Positions 39,162-41,017 of a stretch of DNA of 41,017 nt are shown here, piece after piece. The stretch is taken from the NCBI RefSeq assembly GCF_900102195.1, contig NZ_FNBE01000026.1:1-41017 (forward strand). Direction: 5' to 3'. The notes under the pieces were generated by a model. It saw only the letters and a list, made by a program, of their open reading frames with translations. It made no database searches and had not been told where the DNA came from. Source of the DNA: Pseudonocardia oroxyli. GTDB taxonomy: Bacteria > Actinomycetota > Actinomycetes > Mycobacteriales > Pseudonocardiaceae. The first letter of the stretch is position 1. Every line of letters begins with the position of its first letter. The translations under genes and the position numbers were made by a program.

Positions 39162-39274
39162 CGGGGAGGCTCCGTTCGATCGTCTGCTCTCCCCATCGCG
39201 CGGCGTGGGCGTGGCCGTACACAGTGAACGTGCAGTTCATCAGCATTGCGTACGATTTGTGCGTCCTCGCCGCC

Positions 39275-40447
39275 CTACAGCCGCAACGCGTAACGGCGTC
39301 CGGTAGGCGTGACGGTGGCCGCGCCCTCCACACTCCACCCGGCCTGTTCACGCACCTGGTTGTGGAAGGCGCAGGCACCGCGGCCGTTCTCCAGACTCGT
39401 CGCCCCGCCTTCGGACCAGCGTCTGCGATGGTCGAGGTGGGCGATCGGGGCGTCACAGCCCGGTTCGGTGCACCGGCCACGGTCCCGGGCCCGGATCCAG
39501 TCCGCCAGCACCCCACCGAAGGCGCGGCGGCGGGAGTCACCGCCGATGACGATCCCCTCCTTGGTGACCAGCCGCCGCCAACCCACACAGGTGGCCTGGT
39601 CGAGGAGATCAGTGGTGCCGAGGCCCGGGATCTCCGCCGGCAACGGCGAGTCCGGGTCCAGCAGCGACTCCACCGGCACCAGGACTTGAATCTCCACCTG
39701 CGCCGGGGTCGTGGCGGCCTGCCCACTCAGGCGCTCCACGAGCGTGTCGGCCATGATCTGCCCGCGGGTCCGGGTCACCGGCTCCGGGGACACCCAGTGT
39801 TCGGTGACCGCCTTGCGCAGCGCCGCGTAGCAGGCGATGGCCTGCTCCATCGGCAACAGCGCCCGCAACACCGCCATCCCGTCCTCGGCGGGAGAGATCG
39901 CGACGTGCCGGTCCCGACGGGCGGCACGGGCACGTTCGGCGAAGGCTTCCGGCGCCACCGCCGCGGCGACCGTCCGGGCGAGGTCGGCGACCTTGCGCAC
40001 CCCGAGCATGGGCAGGTCGTGTGTGGTGAGTCGACGGTCCAGCTCGGTCCGTTCGTCAGAGCTCAGGTGTCTGGCGGCGGCGACGATCGCGGCGACCCGC
40101 CGCTCGTCCAGCTCCCCGGCCGCGAACGCCTCCCGGATCTTCTCCAGCCCGGCGTGCAGGTCACGGGCGAGTCGTAGCTGGGTGCGGGCCCGGGTGGGCG
40201 AGATCCGCAGGGCGAGCCCGAGCTGCCCCACGATGCTCGCCTCGACCCGTTCGGGATCGGCCAGCGCCTCCTCCAGCCGGGCCTCGACCTCCCGCTGCGC
40301 CGCGGCCCGGACCTCCTCGGCGATCTCCGCGTCGATCCGGTTCCGCAGCGCGACCAGCCGCTCGATCCGGGCGAACCCCGCGGCCCGCTCCTCCCGCGAC
40401 GGCACGGTGCCTGTCGCTGCGGGAGGGTCCGTGAGGGTCGTGGTCAT
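39275..40447 (-). CDS. DUF222/HNH endonuclease-domain protein (13E12-like)
   Basis: 390 residues. The N-terminal DUF222 helical region (about 30-250, with LGLALRISPTRARTQLRLARDL and AGELDERRVAAIVAAARHL) is followed by a C-terminal HNH motif: CTEPGCDAPIAHLDHRRRWSEGGATSLENGRGACAFHN, where DH, N and HN are intact. This is the mobile, multi-copy actinobacterial family that includes the mycobacterial 13E12 repeats; the exact function is unknown. Start ATG at 40447 is 6 nt after a perfect TATGAT -10, so the transcript is leaderless. A near-consensus LexA box lies 32 bp upstream, suggesting induction by DNA damage. Confidence 0.92.
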   Translation of the reverse strand: MTTTLTDPPAATGTVPSREERAAGFARIERLVALRNRIDAEIAEEVRAAAQREVEARLEEALADPERVEASIVGQLGLALRISPTRARTQLRLARDLHAGLEKIREAFAAGELDERRVAAIVAAARHLSSDERTELDRRLTTHDLPMLGVRKVADLARTVAAAVAPEAFAERARAARRDRHVAISPAEDGMAVLRALLPMEQAIACYAALRKAVTEHWVSPEPVTRTRGQIMADTLVERLSGQAATTPAQVEIQVLVPVESLLDPDSPLPAEIPGLGTTDLLDQATCVGWRRLVTKEGIVIGGDSRRRAFGGVLADWIRARDRGRCTEPGCDAPIAHLDHRRRWSEGGATSLENGRGACAFHNQVREQAGWSVEGAATVTPTGRRYALRL

Positions 40448-40453
40448 GCAGCC

Positions 40454-40459
40454 ATCATA
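40454..40459 (-). promoter_or_regulatory. -10 hexamer TATGAT of the DUF222/HNH gene
   Basis: Perfect TATGAT on the minus strand, 6 nt before the ATG at 40447; no ribosome-binding site. Confidence 0.6.
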
Positions 40460-40478
40460 GCAGCTCAGCACCCATGAA

Positions 40479-40494
40479 ACGAACATGTGTTCGA
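40479..40494. promoter_or_regulatory. SOS (LexA) box
   Basis: The minus strand reads TCGAACACATGTTCGT, matching the actinobacterial LexA consensus TCGAAC-N4-GTTCGA at 11 of 12 defined positions. It covers the -35 area of the DUF222/HNH promoter, the right place for repression. Confidence 0.75.
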
Positions 40495-40534
40495 TCCATG
40501 TGGACCGGCCGTCGCCCGTACCCGCTGTGATGCC

Positions 40535-40602
40535 TCAGGACATGGGTGACAGTTCTGCATCAGGACTTTGGTGACGGTTGGCGTGTCAGGACATCGGTGA
40601 CA
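40535..40602 (-). repeat. Three direct repeats at the IS481 end
   Basis: TCAGGACATGGGTGACA (40535-40551), TCAGGACTTTGGTGACG (40560-40576) and TCAGGACATCGGTGACA (40586-40602) are spaced 25 and 26 bp apart. The innermost covers the transposase stop codon. They look like transposase-binding iterons at the element terminus. Confidence 0.7.
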
Positions 40603-41017
40603 CTCGGGGGGGGTGTTTCGGGCGGCGTCCGGGGGAACGACCGTTTCCGACATAGCGGATGCCGGGTTCGGGTCTGTTGCGCTCGAGGAGGATCTCGCCG
40701 TCGAGGTCGGCGACGATGATCGTGGCGCCGGGCTGGATGCCGGCGCTGATGATCAGGACCCCTGCCTGAACGCGTGCTCGGCGCCGATCTCGTAGAACAC
40801 CTTGTCGAGGGTGATCGTGGCGGTGGAGCTGACCTTTCGGACGCGGGTGCCGGCCGGGAGACCTGCTGGTGGGGTCGGGCGGTTCCGGGGCGGGGTGGAT
40901 CGGCCTTCGGTGTGGCCTGCCACGCGGCTGCCGGTGTGGTGCGGCCGGGCAGTCCTTGGTGGGGGCGTTCGGCGTTGTCGATGTGGTCGAACGCGTCGAT
41001 CTGGGCCTGGAGCTGCG
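40586..41017 (-). pseudogene. IS481-family transposase C-terminus with two frameshifts
   Basis: The minus strand from the edge reads AFDHIDNAERPHQGLPGRTT and TPAAAWQATPKADPP, the typical end of the IS481 rve integrase core. Near 40858 the frame changes to LPAGTRVRKVSSTATITLDKV..EIGAEHAFR, and near 40760 it changes again to IISAGIQPGATIIVADLDGE, ending in GRRPKHPPRVSPMS and TGA at 40586. These three pieces together make the usual C-terminal beta-rich tail of actinobacterial IS481 transposases. Two frame changes make the copy inactive unless they are assembly errors; an 8-G run at 40606-40613 lies nearby. Confidence 0.75.

Larger units (their letters stand above)
40526..41017 (-). mobile_element. 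IS481-family element, decayed, cut by window edge
   Basis: The right edge contains the 3' part of an IS481-type transposase gene and its outer end. The end is placed near GTGATGCCTCAGG (40526-40538), the outermost base before the repeated motifs; this is approximate. The other end is outside the window. Confidence 0.6.

Noticed and set aside
40465..40653. 62-codon minus-strand open frame at the IS481 end
   Set aside because: It crosses the iteron repeats and the transposase tail in a wrong frame; the Cys/His-rich look is produced by the repeats.

Overview
The window is very GC-rich, almost fully coding DNA from an actinomycete. The gene set points to Pseudonocardiaceae, possibly Pseudonocardia: an actinobacterial ctaD-serB pair, PTH2-type peptidyl-tRNA hydrolase, DUF5313 and DUF222/HNH (13E12-like) proteins, and many leaderless-looking starts (TAnnnT about 6 nt before ATG/GTG). 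The genus is inference. I saw no rRNA, tRNA or CRISPR array.

Layout. Positions 1-760 hold the end of an IS630-family element abutting a frameshifted thioesterase gene. Positions 890-6600 are conserved housekeeping: a DinG-like Fe-S helicase, then (minus strand) ctaD, serB and a PTH2 hydrolase. Positions 6765-9468 carry a PIG-L deacetylase and a fused MoxR-type AAA+/VWA protein; 9579-12147 carry a benzoate-CoA-ligase-like enzyme and an alpha/beta hydrolase. Positions 12194-18884 form a nitrogen/metal block: a glycosyltransferase remnant, a small DUF6401-like protein, ethanolamine ammonia-lyase (eutB, a 55-codon ORF, eutC, all overlapping by 4 nt), a divergent CPH-type P1B copper ATPase with a CsoR-like operator, and an ammonium transporter followed by two tiny coupled ORFs. 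EutBC releases ammonia, so the Amt gene nearby suggests nitrogen scavenging from ethanolamine.

Positions 18966-24276 hold a FAD monooxygenase with a divergent MarR regulator, about 1 kb of non-coding DNA with four 67-bp palindromic repeats, and a LacI regulator divergent from a GH13 alpha-glucosidase. Positions 24546-26555 encode an O-antigen-ligase-like membrane protein coupled to a small secreted two-cysteine protein, and a DUF5313 protein. Positions 26565-36828 are a lipid/ketone oxidation region: two SDRs, LysR, acyl-CoA dehydrogenase, two alpha/beta hydrolases, two Baeyer-Villiger-type monooxygenases, a VirS-like AraC regulator and a TetR regulator. The arrangement at 29556-33733 resembles a reduced mycobacterial virS/mymA locus. 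Positions 36873-40447 carry a small membrane protein, a ferritin-like protein, an Ltp-type two-repeat surface protein and a DUF222/HNH protein preceded by a near-consensus SOS box. The right edge is a decayed IS481-family element.

The most interesting items are the 67-bp mosaic palindromic repeat cluster, the micro-ORFs embedded by 4-nt overlaps (eutB-eutC, amt, hydrolase), the SOS box on the DUF222/HNH gene and the ligase-secreted peptide pair. All functions are read from sequence motifs; no database search was run.
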